Assembly (NCBI RefSeq): GCF_004216575.1
Contig: NZ_SGWW01000004.1
Span: 93,980-157,979 of the forward strand
DNA from: Microcella putealis
Lineage (GTDB): Bacteria; Actinomycetota; Actinomycetes; Actinomycetales; Microbacteriaceae
Length of the DNA stretch: 64,000 bases
Direction: 5' to 3'
In this document: in pieces, positions 1 to 9,821 of the stretch
Numbering within the stretch: the stretch's first letter is position 1
Layout: the number at the start of each line of letters is the position of its first letter
Program-made: the position numbers and the translations under genes
Notes under the pieces: generated by a model
Databases searched by the model: none
What the model saw: only the letters and a program-made list of their open reading frames with translations
What the model was told of the DNA's origin: nothing

Positions 1-1
1 G

Positions 2-100
2 CTTGCGCGGGTCGAATCACGCGTCACGTGGATGCACGTCGAACTGCTTCAAGAATTCGACGGCGAGCCGTCGTTCACAAAGGCGCAGGGCGAAGACTGA
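2..100 (+). CDS. C-terminal 32 residues of an unidentified protein (5' end outside window)
   Basis: The second forward frame is open from the window edge to a TGA at 98-100 and reads as plausible protein, with a segment WMHVELLQEFDGEP near the end. The other frames over the same bases give Arg/Ser-rich shadow translations. The piece is too short to assign a family. It is convergent with the epimerase gene that stops at 133. G/C at third positions is somewhat lower than in neighbouring genes, so this is a moderate call. Confidence 0.45.
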   Translation, partial: LARVESRVTWMHVELLQEFDGEPSFTKAQGED

Positions 101-132
101 GCCGACTCGACGTCACGCGTGCCCGCTGGGGG

Positions 133-978
133 CTACACATAGTCGCGCCAGGAATGTTGCGGCGCGTAGCCGAGCACGTCGCGGGCACGCGTGATGTCGA
201 GCAACGTCTCGCGGCCGACGATGTCGCGTGAGCGCGGCACGGTCGGGAATTCGGCGTCGAGGAGTTCGACCGACGGGCGCTCCATCACGGTGTCGGCCGC
301 CGCGATGATGAAGGTGTCATAGCCCGGTGCCGCGTTCTCGAGCGCGCGCAGCACGGCTTGCCCGCCATCTCGGCGGTCGATGTAGCCGAACAGGTTCCAG
401 CGTCTGACGCTCGTGTCGTGCTGCCATGACGGGAACTCGGCGTAGTCCTCTTCGGCCATGACGTTGCTGAAGCGCAGGCCCGTGATGCGCAGCGCAGGGT
501 CCCACCGCACGAGCTTGCGGGCGAGTTCCTCCTCGAGGTGCTTGCCGACCGCGTACATGAACTCCGGGCGCGTCGGCGCGGCCTCATCGAGCGGCACGTA
601 CGGCGGGTCGATCGCCATCGGGATGCCCAGCAGGGTCTCGCTGGAGGCGTGAACGATGCGCGAGATGCCGGCGCGGCGCGCGGCCTGAAACACGTTGATC
701 GTCATCGTGAGGTTCTGCGTGATGAGCGCGGTGTCCGGCACGATGCCGGGGGCCGGCACGGCGGCGAGGTGCACGACGGCGTCGACGCCGGAGTGACGCT
801 CCTCGACACCCGCGATCGCGTCGGCAACCTGGCCGTAGTCGGTGAGGTCAATCTGCACGCTGTCGGGGCCGCGCTCGCCGCGCGCGTCGAACTCGATGAC
901 GCGGTGGCCGGCCTCGCGGAGCGCCGCGACAACGCCGACTCCGAGCTTGCCGCGAGAACCGGTGACGATGATCTGCAT
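133..978 (-). CDS. NAD(P)-dependent epimerase/dehydratase (extended SDR)
   Basis: 281 aa. It starts MQIIVTGSRGKLG, so the Rossmann glycine motif GxxGxxG lies at residues 7-13. The catalytic pair YxxxK is Y142/K146 (YAVGK), preceded by the conserved serine stretch HASSET near 110-115. Family knowledge: extended SDRs of this shape act on nucleotide sugars or related hydroxyl/keto substrates in the cytoplasm; the substrate here cannot be read. The ATG at 978 is chosen because a TAGGCT -10 box (986-991) ends 7 nt upstream, suggesting a leaderless mRNA, and because a longer start would run into the kinase gene. The -10 box overlaps the end of that kinase gene. Confidence 0.85.
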   Translation of the reverse strand: MQIIVTGSRGKLGVGVVAALREAGHRVIEFDARGERGPDSVQIDLTDYGQVADAIAGVEERHSGVDAVVHLAAVPAPGIVPDTALITQNLTMTINVFQAARRAGISRIVHASSETLLGIPMAIDPPYVPLDEAAPTRPEFMYAVGKHLEEELARKLVRWDPALRITGLRFSNVMAEEDYAEFPSWQHDTSVRRWNLFGYIDRRDGGQAVLRALENAAPGYDTFIIAAADTVMERPSVELLDAEFPTVPRSRDIVGRETLLDITRARDVLGYAPQHSWRDYV

Positions 979-988
979 GCGCTCGAGC

Positions 989-2421
989 CTAGGCGTCCGG
1001 CGCGAGAGGCAGCCGTACGCGGAACACGGTCTGGCCCGGCTCCGAGACGGCATCGACGGCACCGTCGTGGGCGCGCACGATCGCCGCGGTGATCGCGAGA
1101 CCGAGGCCCGTCGAGCCGGTCGCCCGCGAGCGCGAGGTGTCGGCGCGGGCGAAGCGCTCGAACAGCACGGGCTGCACCTCGGGAGGGATGCCCGGGCCGG
1201 TGTCGGTGACCGTCACGATCGCGAAGCCGTCAAGCACGCCGAGCGCCGCCGTCACCTGCGTGCCGGCCGGCGTGTGCACGCGGGCGTTCGCCAAGAGGTT
1301 CGCGATCGCCTGGTGCAGGCGCGGCTGGTCGCCGAGCACCACGACCGGAGACTCGGGCACCCGCACGACCCAGTCGTGATCGGGCGACGCGGCACGCGCA
1401 TCCGCCGTGATGTCGACGACGAGGCGGCCGAGATCGACCGCCTCGCGGGCGAGCTGGCGGCCCTCGTCGAGGCGGGCGAGCAACAGCAGGTCGTCGACGA
1501 GTCCCGACATGCGCACCGACTCGCTCTCGATGCGGCTGAGGGCGTGGCGCACGTCGTCGGGCAGTTCGTGGCCGCCGCGGCGGGTGAGTTCCGAGTATCC
1601 GCGGATCGCCGCCAGCGGGGTGCGCAGCTCGTGGCTCGCGTCGGCGACGAAGCGGCGCACTTTCTGCTCGCTGGCCTCGCGGGCGTCGAGCGAGCGCTGC
1701 ACGTGCTCGATCATGCGCGAGAAGGCTCCGCCGAGCTGGCCGACCTCGGTCTCGGGGTCGGCGTCGGCCTCGATCGCGGCGACGCGGCCGCGCAGGTCGA
1801 CCTCGCCGCGGTCGAGTGGCAGGCTCGCGATCTCGGTCGCCGTCTGACGGATGCGCGTAAGCGGCGTCAGGGCGAACCGCACGACCGAGCGCCCCAGGAG
1901 CGCCGCGACGGCGAGGGTGCCGACGAGGATGATCGTGATGACGGCGCCGAGGCGGCTTGTCGTGACGACGACCTCCTGTGTCGAGAGGCCGACGAGCAGC
2001 GTCGTGCCGCCGGGGAGTTCCGTCGCGAGCACGCGGAACTCGCCCCCGATGCCCGGGAAGCGAATCGTGCGCGGGTGCTCGAGGGTCGTGTCGGCGAGCA
2101 TCCGCAGCTGCAGCTGCGACAGGCGTTGCACCTGCGCCTCGTCATCGAGGTAGGCGGCGCTTACGCGACCGCTCTCGCCGACGAACGCGATGAGGCTGCC
2201 CACGGGCAGGCCCGGCGCGAAACCGAGTCGCGGGTCGGCGGGGCGGCTGCCCACGGCGAACTCGACACGGGCCGCGGTCTGGCGCAGCTCTTCGTCGAGC
2301 TGGGCGACGAGGGACGAGCGCAGGGCGACCGTGCTGATGAGGCCGATGCCGAGGGTCGCGAGCGTCAGCAGCGCCAGGATTCCCGCGATGAGGCGCCGCT
2401 GCAGCGACCAGCGGCCGAGCA

Positions 2422-2422
<1 letters not shown>
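989..2422 (-). CDS. Two-component sensor histidine kinase (HAMP, HisKA, HATPase)
   Basis: About 477 aa, starting MLGRWSLQ. An N-terminal transmembrane helix (about 12-32) is followed by an extracytoplasmic sensor region of about 120 residues, a second transmembrane helix and a HAMP linker. The HisKA phosphoacceptor is in ASHELRTPLAA. The ATP-binding lobe shows the N box NLLANARVHTP, the G1 box DTGPGIPP and the G2 box GLGLAI. The ATG shares one base with the stop of the upstream regulator gene (TAATG at 2420-2424), so the two are translationally coupled. The pair forms a classical membrane kinase/OmpR regulator system; the stimulus is unknown. Confidence 0.92.
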
Positions 2423-3165
<743 letters not shown>

Positions 3166-3393
3166 GCTTCCCATTCTGCGGAGCCCGCTATGCGCGGTCT
3201 GTGCCAATTCTATGAACGAGCTAAACGCATCCAATGAACGGATGCGCGGTGCGCGCCCGAAAGGCGCCTCGCTTTGGTCGCGGTCGCGCCTCCGCGTTCA
3301 CGCACTGGCCGCGCGGCCGTGACCCGCGGGAAACACGTCGCCGCCAGAATGGTGGAGCGGCGACGGCGCCGCGCGGGCGGAAGGGGCACAGTG

Positions 3394-4356
3394 ATGGACA
3401 CGATGCGCGCGATCGGCATGAGCGAGATCGGCGGCCCCGAGGTGTTGCAGCTCATCGATGCCCCCAGACCCGTGCGCGCGAACGCCGAGGTGATGGTGCG
3501 CGTGCTCGCCGCCGGCGTGAACCCGATCGACGCGAAGACCCGGTCAGGGCGCGGGGTGTCGGGCGCGATACGCCACTACCCCGCGATTCTCGGCTACGAC
3601 TTCTGCGGTGAGGTCGTCGAATCGCCCTACCAGGCCCACCCGTTGCAGCCGGGTCGGCGCGTCTACGGCATGACCATGGTGCCGCGCTTCGACGGCAGCT
3701 ACGCCGAGTACGCGGCGGTGCCCGAGGCCTTTCTCGCCCCCGCGCCGACGACCCTGAGCGCCGTCGAAGCGGCAGCGGTGCCGCTCGCCGCGCTTACCGC
3801 GTGGGGCATGGTCGTCGAGGTGGCGAAAGCACACGACGGGCAGCGGATGCTGATTCACGCGGGCGCCGGAGGCGTCGGACACTTCGCGGTACAGCTCGCC
3901 GCCTACTTCGGGGCGCGCGTCATCGCGACCGCCTCGCAGCGCAACGTGGGGTGGCTGCACGAGCTCGGCGCCTCCCGCGTCATCGACTACGGGGCCGAGC
4001 GCTTCGAGGACGTGATCGACGAGGTGGATGTCGTGATCGACCTCATCGGGAACGTGCACGACGACACCGGGTCACGCTCACTGCGCGTGCTGCGGCCGGG
4101 CGGCCTGCTCGTCAACGCACCCACCGGCAGCTGGACGACGATGGAGGAGGAGGCCGCGGCCGCAGGCGTTCGGGCGACCGGCTTCCGCGTCGCGCCGTCG
4201 GGGTCGACCCTCGGCGTGATCTCACGACTCATCGACGCGGGCGACCTGCGCGTGAACGTCGAGCGCACCTACCCGCTGGCCGAGGCAGCAGAGGCGCACC
4301 GCGTGCTCGAGCGCGGCCACGTGCGCGGCAAGCTCGTGCTGACCGTCGCCGAGTAG
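3394..4356 (+). CDS. Zinc-independent quinone oxidoreductase-like MDR dehydrogenase
   Basis: 320 aa. The N-terminal GroES-like fold begins with MRAIGMSEIGGPEVLQL, and VNPIDAKTRSG is typical of the QOR/zeta-crystallin branch of the medium-chain dehydrogenase family. The NADPH-binding motif is HAGAGGVGHFAVQLA, and an HEL-GA-V-DY segment follows as in the family. No zinc-ligand cysteines are visible. Expected activity is NADPH-dependent reduction of quinones or enones in the cytoplasm; the true substrate is unknown. ATG 3394 is preceded by GGAAGGGG at a suitable distance. The 155 nt between this gene and the divergent regulator gene are presumably shared promoter space. Confidence 0.85.
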   Translation: MDTMRAIGMSEIGGPEVLQLIDAPRPVRANAEVMVRVLAAGVNPIDAKTRSGRGVSGAIRHYPAILGYDFCGEVVESPYQAHPLQPGRRVYGMTMVPRFDGSYAEYAAVPEAFLAPAPTTLSAVEAAAVPLAALTAWGMVVEVAKAHDGQRMLIHAGAGGVGHFAVQLAAYFGARVIATASQRNVGWLHELGASRVIDYGAERFEDVIDEVDVVIDLIGNVHDDTGSRSLRVLRPGGLLVNAPTGSWTTMEEEAAAAGVRATGFRVAPSGSTLGVISRLIDAGDLRVNVERTYPLAEAAEAHRVLERGHVRGKLVLTVAE

Positions 4357-4453
4357 CGCGCGACCGCGCCGCGATACCTGCACCGCGCATCCGGAAACGA
4401 CGGCAGCGCCGCAACAGTCGGACGGTCGATGGCGCGCCAGGTTGGGCCTTCAA

Positions 4454-4657
4454 TTGCCCGTTGTGGGGCCTTCCTCGGGAGGAAGCCCCCACAACTGACG
4501 TCTCGCGAGTTTCTTGTCCCACGCGCGGCCGTGGCGCTGCCAACTGAGGCGCCCTCACCGGGCTCGGTGGGTTGCGCGTGGTGGCGGCGCCGTGCGGAGT
4601 CGAGTTGCCCGTTGTGGTCAGGTCATCAGCGCGAAACACACCACGAGGGGCAACTCG
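4454..4657. repeat. Two inverted repeats sharing the 13-mer TTGCCCGTTGTGG
   Basis: The 397 nt between the oxidoreductase stop (4356) and the rplA terminator (4754) hold no convincing gene. Two hairpins stand out. GTTGTGGGG at 4460-4468 pairs with CCCCACAAC at 4487-4495, with CCTTCC/GGAAG continuing the stem inside. CGAGTTGCCC at 4601-4610 pairs with GGGCAACTCG at 4648-4657, with TGTGGT/ACCAC inside. The identical 13-mer occurs at 4454-4466 and 4605-4617. Function is unknown; they could be transcript-end structures or a small dispersed repeat. Confidence 0.6.
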
Positions 4658-4753
4658 TGCAGTAGCGGCCGTGGTGGCGACGGTGCCGCGCATCCGCACG
4701 CAGCCCCGCGAACGCGCGCCGCGCATCCTGATACGACGACCCCGCGGAAACGA

Positions 4754-4781
4754 CGAAGGCCCCGCCGGAGCGGGGCCTTCG
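4754..4781 (-). terminator. Intrinsic terminator of the rplK-rplA transcript
   Basis: CGAAGGCCCC (4754-4763) pairs with GGGGCCTTCG (4772-4781) around an 8-nt loop. On the minus strand it lies 20 nt beyond the rplA stop and is followed by GTCGTTTCC. Confidence 0.75.
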
Positions 4782-4801
4782 CGTGTGATCGAAACGTCGA
4801 A

Positions 4802-5491
4802 CTAGATCGAGTTGACGTCGAGCGGGATTCCGGGGCCGAAGGTGGTCGAGACCGAGCCCTTCTGGATGTAGCGGCCCTTCGAGCTCGACGGCTTCAGGCG
4901 AACGACCTCGTCGAGCGCGGCCGTGATGTTCTCGGTCAGCTGCTCGGCGGTGAAGCCGGTCTTGCCGACGACGAAGTGCACGTTGGCGTGCTTGTCGACG
5001 CGGAACTCGATCTTTCCGCCCTTGATGTCGGTGACAGCCTTCGCGACGTCGGGGGTCACGGTGCCGGTCTTCGGGTTCGGCATGAGGCCGCGGGGGCCGA
5101 GCACCTTACCGAGACGACCGACCTGGCCCATGAGCTCGGGGGTCGAGACCGCCGAGTCGAAGGCGGTGTAACCGCCCGCGACCTTCTCGATGAGCTCGGC
5201 GCCACCGACCTCGTCGGCACCGGCCGCGATGGCCGCCTCGGCCGCGGGGCCGGTGGCGAACACGATGACGCGGGCGGTCTTGCCCGTGCCGTGCGGCAGG
5301 TTGACGGTGCCGCGCACCATCTGGTCGGCCTTACGGGGGTCGACGCCGAGCTTCAGCGCGACCTCGACGGTCGAATCCATCTTCTTCGAACCCGTCTCGC
5401 GAGCGACCGCGACGGCCTCCGCTGCGGTGTAGTACTTGCCGGCCTCGATCTTCTCGGCCGCGGCCCGGTAGGCCTTCGACTTCTGTGCCAT
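4802..5491 (-). CDS. rplA: 50S ribosomal protein L1
   Basis: 229 aa, the usual length. It opens [15 protein letters not shown] and contains the L1 signature around [13 protein letters not shown] (about residues 130-142). L1 binds 23S rRNA at the mobile L1 stalk that helps release deacylated tRNA. In many bacteria it also represses its own operon by binding a leader that mimics the rRNA site; no such site was mapped here. It lies 79 nt downstream of rplK and is last in the secE-nusG-rplK-rplA block. An AGGAG sits just before the ATG. Confidence 0.98.
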   Translation of the reverse strand: MAQKSKAYRAAAEKIEAGKYYTAAEAVAVARETGSKKMDSTVEVALKLGVDPRKADQMVRGTVNLPHGTGKTARVIVFATGPAAEAAIAAGADEVGGAELIEKVAGGYTAFDSAVSTPELMGQVGRLGKVLGPRGLMPNPKTGTVTPDVAKAVTDIKGGKIEFRVDKHANVHFVVGKTGFTAEQLTENITAALDEVVRLKPSSSKGRYIQKGSVSTTFGPGIPLDVNSI

Positions 5492-5570
5492 GTTGCGTCT
5501 CCTGTACGTGAGTTCGCGGTTGACGAGCCTGGCTGGCTCTCCCGCTGAGTGAAGGTGTGTGGGGCGCCGA

Positions 5571-5999
5571 TTACTCGACGGTGATGCCCATGCTGCGGGC
5601 GGTGCCGGCGATGATCTTCGCGGCGGCGTCGATGTCGTTCGCGTTCAGGTCGGCCTGCTTCTGCTCGGCAATGGCGCGTACCTGGTCGCGGGTGATCTTG
5701 GCCACCTTCACGGTGTGGGGGGTCGACGAACCCTTGTTGACGCCCGCGGCCTTCTTGATCAGCTCAGCGGCCGGCGGGGTCTTCAGGATGAACGTGAACG
5801 AACGGTCTTCGTACACGGTGATCTCGACGGGGATGACGTTGCCGCGCTGCGACTCGGTCGCGGCGTTGTACGCCTTGCAGAACTCCATGATGTTGACGCC
5901 GTGCTGACCGAGCGCCGGGCCGATGGGCGGGGCGGGGTTGGCGGCGCCGGCCTGGATCTGCAACTTGATGAGACCCGAGACCTTCTTCTTCGGTGCCAT
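5571..5999 (-). CDS. rplK: 50S ribosomal protein L11
   Basis: 142 aa from [10 protein letters not shown]. The N-terminal domain has the family [22 protein letters not shown] stretch with its proline-rich switch. The C-terminal RNA-binding domain ends with a typical ITVE. L11 forms the GTPase-associated centre with 23S rRNA and is the target region of thiopeptides and of RelA-type signalling. The ATG at 5999 follows AAGGAAAGAAAC; an in-frame ATG 27 nt upstream would add an atypical extension and is rejected. It is followed by rplA. Confidence 0.98.
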   Translation of the reverse strand: MAPKKKVSGLIKLQIQAGAANPAPPIGPALGQHGVNIMEFCKAYNAATESQRGNVIPVEITVYEDRSFTFILKTPPAAELIKKAAGVNKGSSTPHTVKVAKITRDQVRAIAEQKQADLNANDIDAAAKIIAGTARSMGITVE

Positions 6000-6101
6000 G
6001 TTTCTTTCCTTACTGTCGTGCGGCATCCCCCGAATAATTCGATGGATGCTGCGCTCCCGCCTGCGCGCCCGGTGCGCGCCGCGGTGGTTTCGTGGGGCTG
6101 G

Positions 6102-7037
6102 TTAGAGCTTGGTGACCTGGTCGAACGAGAGCTCGACGGGGGTCTCGCGCTCGAACAGCGAGACAAGCACGGTGAGCTTGCCGCTCTCGGGCTTGATCTC
6201 GTTGATCGTGCCGGGAAGGCCGGCGAACGAGCCCTCCTTGATGGTGATCGTCTCGCCGATCTCGAAGTCGACCTCGGCGGGGATCACGCGGGCAGCAGCG
6301 CCGCCCGACTTCGCCGCACCCGGCTTGGCCGGGGCTTCGGCAACCTGCACGGTCGACTTCAGCATCTGGAACGCCTCGTCGAAGCGCAGCGGCGTGGGGT
6401 TGTGGGCGTTGCCGACGAAGCCGGTGACGCCGGGCGTGTGGCGCACGACCGACCAGCTGTCTTCGTTCAGGTCCATGCGGACGAGCACGTAGCTGGGGAT
6501 GCGCACGCGGTTGACGAGCTTGCGCTGCCCGTTCTTGATCTCGACCACGTCCTCCATGGGGACCTGCACCTCGTAGATGCTTTCCTCCATGTTCATCGAG
6601 ATGCGGCGCGATTCGATGTTCGACTTCACGCGCTTCTCGAAGCCCGCGTACGAGTGCACGACGTACCACTTGCCGGCCTTCATGCGCAGCTCGAGCTTGA
6701 ACTCTTCGTACGGGTCGACCTCGGCCTCAGCCTCGTCGTCTTCTGACTCGTCGTGCGTCGCTTCGGCGGCGGCCTCAGCCTCGTCGGCCGAGTCGATGTC
6801 GAGGGCGTCGTCGACGACGGCGTCAGCCTCGGGGTCGGGCGCGTTTTCGAGCGCGTCGAGCAGGCCGTCGAGGTCGGGCTCGTCGGATTCGTCGACGACG
6901 TGCATGGCATTGTGCTCGGCCGCGTCGGCCGAGTGAATCTGCTGCTCGAGCACGTTGCCCTCTTGGGCCTCGTCCTCTTCGCTTGACTGCTCGGCTGCGG
7001 TCGCGAGGTCAATATCGCGCGGCAGTTTCTCGCTCAC
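6102..7037 (-). CDS. nusG: Transcription termination/antitermination protein NusG with a long acidic N-terminal extension
   Basis: 311 aa against about 180 in E. coli. Residues 1 to about 120 are highly acidic, rich in Asp, Glu and Ala and probably disordered. The NGN domain begins near residue 122 (GKWYVVHSYAGFEKRV). The KOW domain lies at the C terminus (IKEGSFAGLPGTINEI, then an SFDQVTKL end). NusG binds the RNA polymerase clamp and couples transcription to Rho or to ribosomes. Actinobacterial NusG proteins commonly carry such extensions, but this one is long. It lies between secE and rplK. Confidence 0.97.
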   Translation of the reverse strand: MSEKLPRDIDLATAAEQSSEEDEAQEGNVLEQQIHSADAAEHNAMHVVDESDEPDLDGLLDALENAPDPEADAVVDDALDIDSADEAEAAAEATHDESEDDEAEAEVDPYEEFKLELRMKAGKWYVVHSYAGFEKRVKSNIESRRISMNMEESIYEVQVPMEDVVEIKNGQRKLVNRVRIPSYVLVRMDLNEDSWSVVRHTPGVTGFVGNAHNPTPLRFDEAFQMLKSTVQVAEAPAKPGAAKSGGAAARVIPAEVDFEIGETITIKEGSFAGLPGTINEIKPESGKLTVLVSLFERETPVELSFDQVTKL

Positions 7038-7083
7038 TAGGTCTCTTTCCGTCTGCGGTGGGTCGGTGGTCGTCAGCTGGCCG

Positions 7084-7353
7084 TTACGGCGAGCCGAAGA
7101 CGAAGCCCACGAGGGTACCGAACACGATGTCGAGGCCCGACACGATCGCCATCATGATGATCACGAAGACCAAGACGACGAGCGTGTACGTGATCAGCTC
7201 ACGACGGGTCGGGGTGACGACCTTGCTCAGTTCGTTGAATACCTGGCGGATGAACAGCGCCAGGCGGCCGAACGGACCACGCTTTTCGGCGCGCTCCTTC
7301 TTGGCAGTGGCGACGATGTCCTCATTGGGTTCGTCGACGGCGTTCCTGGCCAC
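7084..7353 (-). CDS. secE: Protein translocase subunit SecE
   Basis: About 89 aa with one transmembrane helix near the C terminus (YTLVVLVFVIIMMAIVSGLD) after the conserved amphipathic segment FIRQVFNELSKVVTPTRREL. This is the single-helix SecE that clamps SecY in the inner membrane. The start is uncertain. GTG at 7353 (VARNAVDE) or GTG at 7365 are both possible, and GAGGAAGG abuts the upstream one. A longer open frame runs on through tRNA-Trp and is not real. It is followed by nusG 46 nt later. Confidence 0.93.
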   Translation of the reverse strand: MARNAVDEPNEDIVATAKKERAEKRGPFGRLALFIRQVFNELSKVVTPTRRELITYTLVVLVFVIIMMAIVSGLDIVFGTLVGFVFGSP

Positions 7354-7397
7354 GTGTTGGTTCACCCTTCCTCGGTGTGCACAGAATTCGTGCTTTG

Positions 7398-7470
7398 CAG
7401 GGCGGACAGGACTCGAACCTGCAACCTGCGGTTTTGGAGACCGCTGCTCTACCAATTGAGCCACCGCCCT
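7398..7470 (-). tRNA. trpT: tRNA-Trp (CCA)
   Basis: The acceptor strands AGGGCGG and CCGCCCT pair, the anticodon loop is CTCCAAA (anticodon CCA) and the T loop is GGTTCGAGTCC. The discriminator is G; CCA is not encoded. It sits directly upstream of secE, a common actinobacterial order. Confidence 0.95.
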
Positions 7471-7609
7471 TAGCGGGGGGTTGAACCTGAACGTGGTCTG
7501 CCGCGAGATCAACACCTGAGCATCGAACGGCACGACAAAGCTTGGCAGAGTTCAACTACCGCGCCCCAGTGTAGGCGAGTGATCGGAGTGCGTCCAACCG
7601 ACCGCTCAC

Positions 7610-7621
7610 TAGACTTCGGTC
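7610..7621 (+). promoter_or_regulatory. -10 box TAGACT six bases before the aminotransferase ATG
   Basis: TAGACT at 7610-7615 followed by 6 nt and then ATG. With the usual 6-7 nt from the -10 box to the start point, transcription would begin at the ATG itself. This implies a leaderless mRNA without a Shine-Dalgarno. Confidence 0.65.
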
Positions 7622-8830
7622 ATGGCTGAGACTCACCCCCGCATCGCCCGCCGCATCGCCGCCATCAGCGAGTCAGCGACCTTGAAGGTCGACGCGAAGG
7701 CGAAGGCGTTGAAGGCGCAGGGGCGTCCGGTCATCAGCTACGCGGCCGGCGAGCCCGACTTCGCGACCCCCGAGCACATCGTCGAGGCCGCTGCGGCCGC
7801 CGCGCACGACGTGAAGAACCACCGCTACACGCCGGCCGCCGGCCTTCCCGAGTTGCGCGAGGCCATCGCCGAGAAGACCCTGCGCGATTCGGGCCTCGCC
7901 GTCAGCGCCGGCCAGGTCATCGTCACGAACGGCGGCAAGCAGGCGGTGTACCAGGCCTTCCAGACGCTTGTCGACGACGGCGACGAGGTGCTGTTGCCCG
8001 CGCCGTTCTGGACCACCTACCCCGAGGTGGTGCGCCTCGCCGGAGGCGTGCCCGTCGAGGTGTTCGCGGGCGCCGAGCAGAACTACCTCGTGACGGTTGA
8101 GCAGCTCGAGGCCGCGCGCACGCCGCGCACCAAGGTGCTGCTGTTCGTCAGCCCCTCGAACCCGACCGGCTCGGTGTACAGCCCCGAGCAGACCCGCGCC
8201 ATCGGCGAGTGGGCCCTCGAGCACGGCATCTGGGTCATCACCGACGAGATCTACCAGGCGCTCACCTACGACGGCGAGAAGGCGGTGTCGATCGTCGAGG
8301 CCGTTCCCGCGCTCGCCGACACGTGCATCCTCGTCAATGGCGTCGCGAAGACGTACGCGATGACCGGCTGGCGGGTGGGCTGGATGGTCGGCCCACAGGA
8401 CGCGATCGCCGCCGCCGCGAACCTGCAGTCTCACCTGTCGTCGAACGTCGCGAACGTGTCGCAGCGCGCGGCCATCGCGGCGCTCACCGGCCCGCAGGAC
8501 GCGGTCGCCACGATGCGCGAGGCGTTCGACCGGCGACGGAAGCTCGCCGTCGCCGAGCTGAACCGCATCCCGGGCATGCGCACCCCGACCCCGACCGGCG
8601 CGTTCTACGTCTACCCCGACGTGTCGGGCCTGCTCAACCGCGAGTGGGAGGGCGTCACCCCGACGACCTCGCTCGAGCTTGCCGACCTCATTCTCGAGAA
8701 GGCCGAGGTCGCGGCCGTGCCCGGTGAGGCGTTCGGCCCGAGCGGCTACCTGCGCTTCAGCTACGCGCTCGGTGACGCCGAATTGCTCGAGGGCATTCAG
8801 CGCCTGCAGCGTCTCTTCGGCACGAACTAG
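7622..8830 (+). CDS. Pyridoxal-phosphate aminotransferase, aspartate aminotransferase type
   Basis: 402 aa, fold type I class I aminotransferase. [11 protein letters not shown] and [13 protein letters not shown] give the Asn and Tyr contacts to PLP. The Schiff-base Lys is in [16 protein letters not shown], and the C-terminal Arg of YLRFSYALG binds the substrate carboxylate. The length and motifs fit the Ib aspartate aminotransferases of Gram-positive bacteria (aspartate + 2-oxoglutarate to oxaloacetate + glutamate); some members also use prephenate. It is divergent from tRNA-Trp/secE. A leaderless promoter precedes it. Confidence 0.9.
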   Translation: MAETHPRIARRIAAISESATLKVDAKAKALKAQGRPVISYAAGEPDFATPEHIVEAAAAAAHDVKNHRYTPAAGLPELREAIAEKTLRDSGLAVSAGQVIVTNGGKQAVYQAFQTLVDDGDEVLLPAPFWTTYPEVVRLAGGVPVEVFAGAEQNYLVTVEQLEAARTPRTKVLLFVSPSNPTGSVYSPEQTRAIGEWALEHGIWVITDEIYQALTYDGEKAVSIVEAVPALADTCILVNGVAKTYAMTGWRVGWMVGPQDAIAAAANLQSHLSSNVANVSQRAAIAALTGPQDAVATMREAFDRRRKLAVAELNRIPGMRTPTPTGAFYVYPDVSGLLNREWEGVTPTTSLELADLILEKAEVAAVPGEAFGPSGYLRFSYALGDAELLEGIQRLQRLFGTN

Positions 8831-8863
8831 CTCGAACTCGTCGGCGCCTGGCGGGTCGGCGCG

Positions 8864-8883
8864 CGTCCACCATTTGGTGGACG
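8864..8883. promoter_or_regulatory. 20-bp palindrome upstream of the ABC/two-component operon
   Basis: CGTCCACCA and TGGTGGACG flank a 2-nt centre, 57 nt before the ATG at 8940. A perfect 9-bp dyad with a 2-bp spacer looks like a dimer-binding operator rather than a terminator (no loop, no T run). It could be the site of the co-encoded NarL-type regulator. Inferred. Confidence 0.5.
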
Positions 8884-8939
8884 ACGAATTCGACCGGCGG
8901 ATGCTGGCGGTCGGCCCCGAGGACGGCGATGCTGGTCGC

Positions 8940-9821
8940 ATGACAGCAACCGAGAACGTCGTCGAGGTGCGCGAGCTGCGCAAGACCTACGGTGACGTCG
9001 CCGCCGTCGACGGCGTGAGCTTCGACATTCACCGCGGTGAGACCTTCGCCCTGCTCGGCCCTAACGGCGCGGGCAAGTCGACCACCATCGAGATTCTCGA
9101 GGGGTACCGCGAACGCACCTCCGGTGAGGTGCGGGTGCTCGGCACCGACCCCTGGCGCGCGAGCCTCGACTGGAAGGCGCGGCTCGGCATCGTCTTGCAG
9201 TCGAGCGGCGAGACGGGCGCCGTCACGGTGCGCGAGCAGCTCGCCCACTTCGCCGCCCTCTACCCGAACCCGCGCGACGTCGACGAGGTGATCGCCGCCG
9301 TCGGGCTTGAGCACAAGGCGGGCTCGCTCATTCGCAAGCTTTCTGGCGGTCAGCGCCGCCGGGTCGACGTCGCCGTCGGCATCATTGGCCGGCCTGAGCT
9401 GCTGTTCTTGGACGAGCCAACGACCGGCTTCGACCCCGAGGCGCGCCGCAACTTCTGGAGCCTGGTGCGCACCCTGCAGTCGGAGGGCACGACGATCGTG
9501 CTCACGACCCACTACCTCGACGAGGCCGCGCAGCTCGGCGACCGCGCTGGCGTGATCGCGAACGGAAAAATGGTGGACCTCGCGCCGATCGACTCCCTCG
9601 GCGGTGCGGATGCGCGCATCCCGATCGTGCGCTGGCATGAGGCGGGCGAGCCACGCGAGGAGCGCACCCCGACGCCGGGCGCCTTCGTCGCCGCGCTCAT
9701 TGCGCGGCTCGGGCCGGAACCGGCGGGGCTCGAAGTGATTCGCCCGAGCCTCGAAGACGTGTACCTGCAGCTGGTGGGCCACGAGCACGCCGCCGACCTC
9801 GGTCAGGAGGTGGCCTCGTGA
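8940..9821 (+). CDS. ABC transporter ATP-binding protein (ABC-2, drug-export type)
   Basis: About 293 aa. Walker A GPNGAGKST, the Q-loop region VLQSSGETG, signature LSGGQRRRV, Walker B LLFLDEPTTGF and the H-loop TTHYLDEA are all present, followed by a C-terminal extension typical of the DrrA/NodI-like family. It pairs with the permease whose GTG overlaps its stop (9818-9821). Together they probably export a lipid or antimicrobial, driven by ATP at the membrane. A much earlier in-frame ATG is rejected because it lies inside the aminotransferase gene. Confidence 0.92.
   Translation: MTATENVVEVRELRKTYGDVAAVDGVSFDIHRGETFALLGPNGAGKSTTIEILEGYRERTSGEVRVLGTDPWRASLDWKARLGIVLQSSGETGAVTVREQLAHFAALYPNPRDVDEVIAAVGLEHKAGSLIRKLSGGQRRRVDVAVGIIGRPELLFLDEPTTGFDPEARRNFWSLVRTLQSEGTTIVLTTHYLDEAAQLGDRAGVIANGKMVDLAPIDSLGGADARIPIVRWHEAGEPREERTPTPGAFVAALIARLGPEPAGLEVIRPSLEDVYLQLVGHEHAADLGQEVAS

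Noticed and set aside
4429-4665. A 78-codon open frame between the oxidoreductase and rplA
   Set aside because: It is built across the inverted repeats, with no Shine-Dalgarno and Arg/Ser-rich shadow composition.
7354-7533. N-terminal extension of SecE through tRNA-Trp
   Set aside because: The open frame continues only by chance across a complete tRNA gene; SecE proteins of this type are about 80-90 aa.
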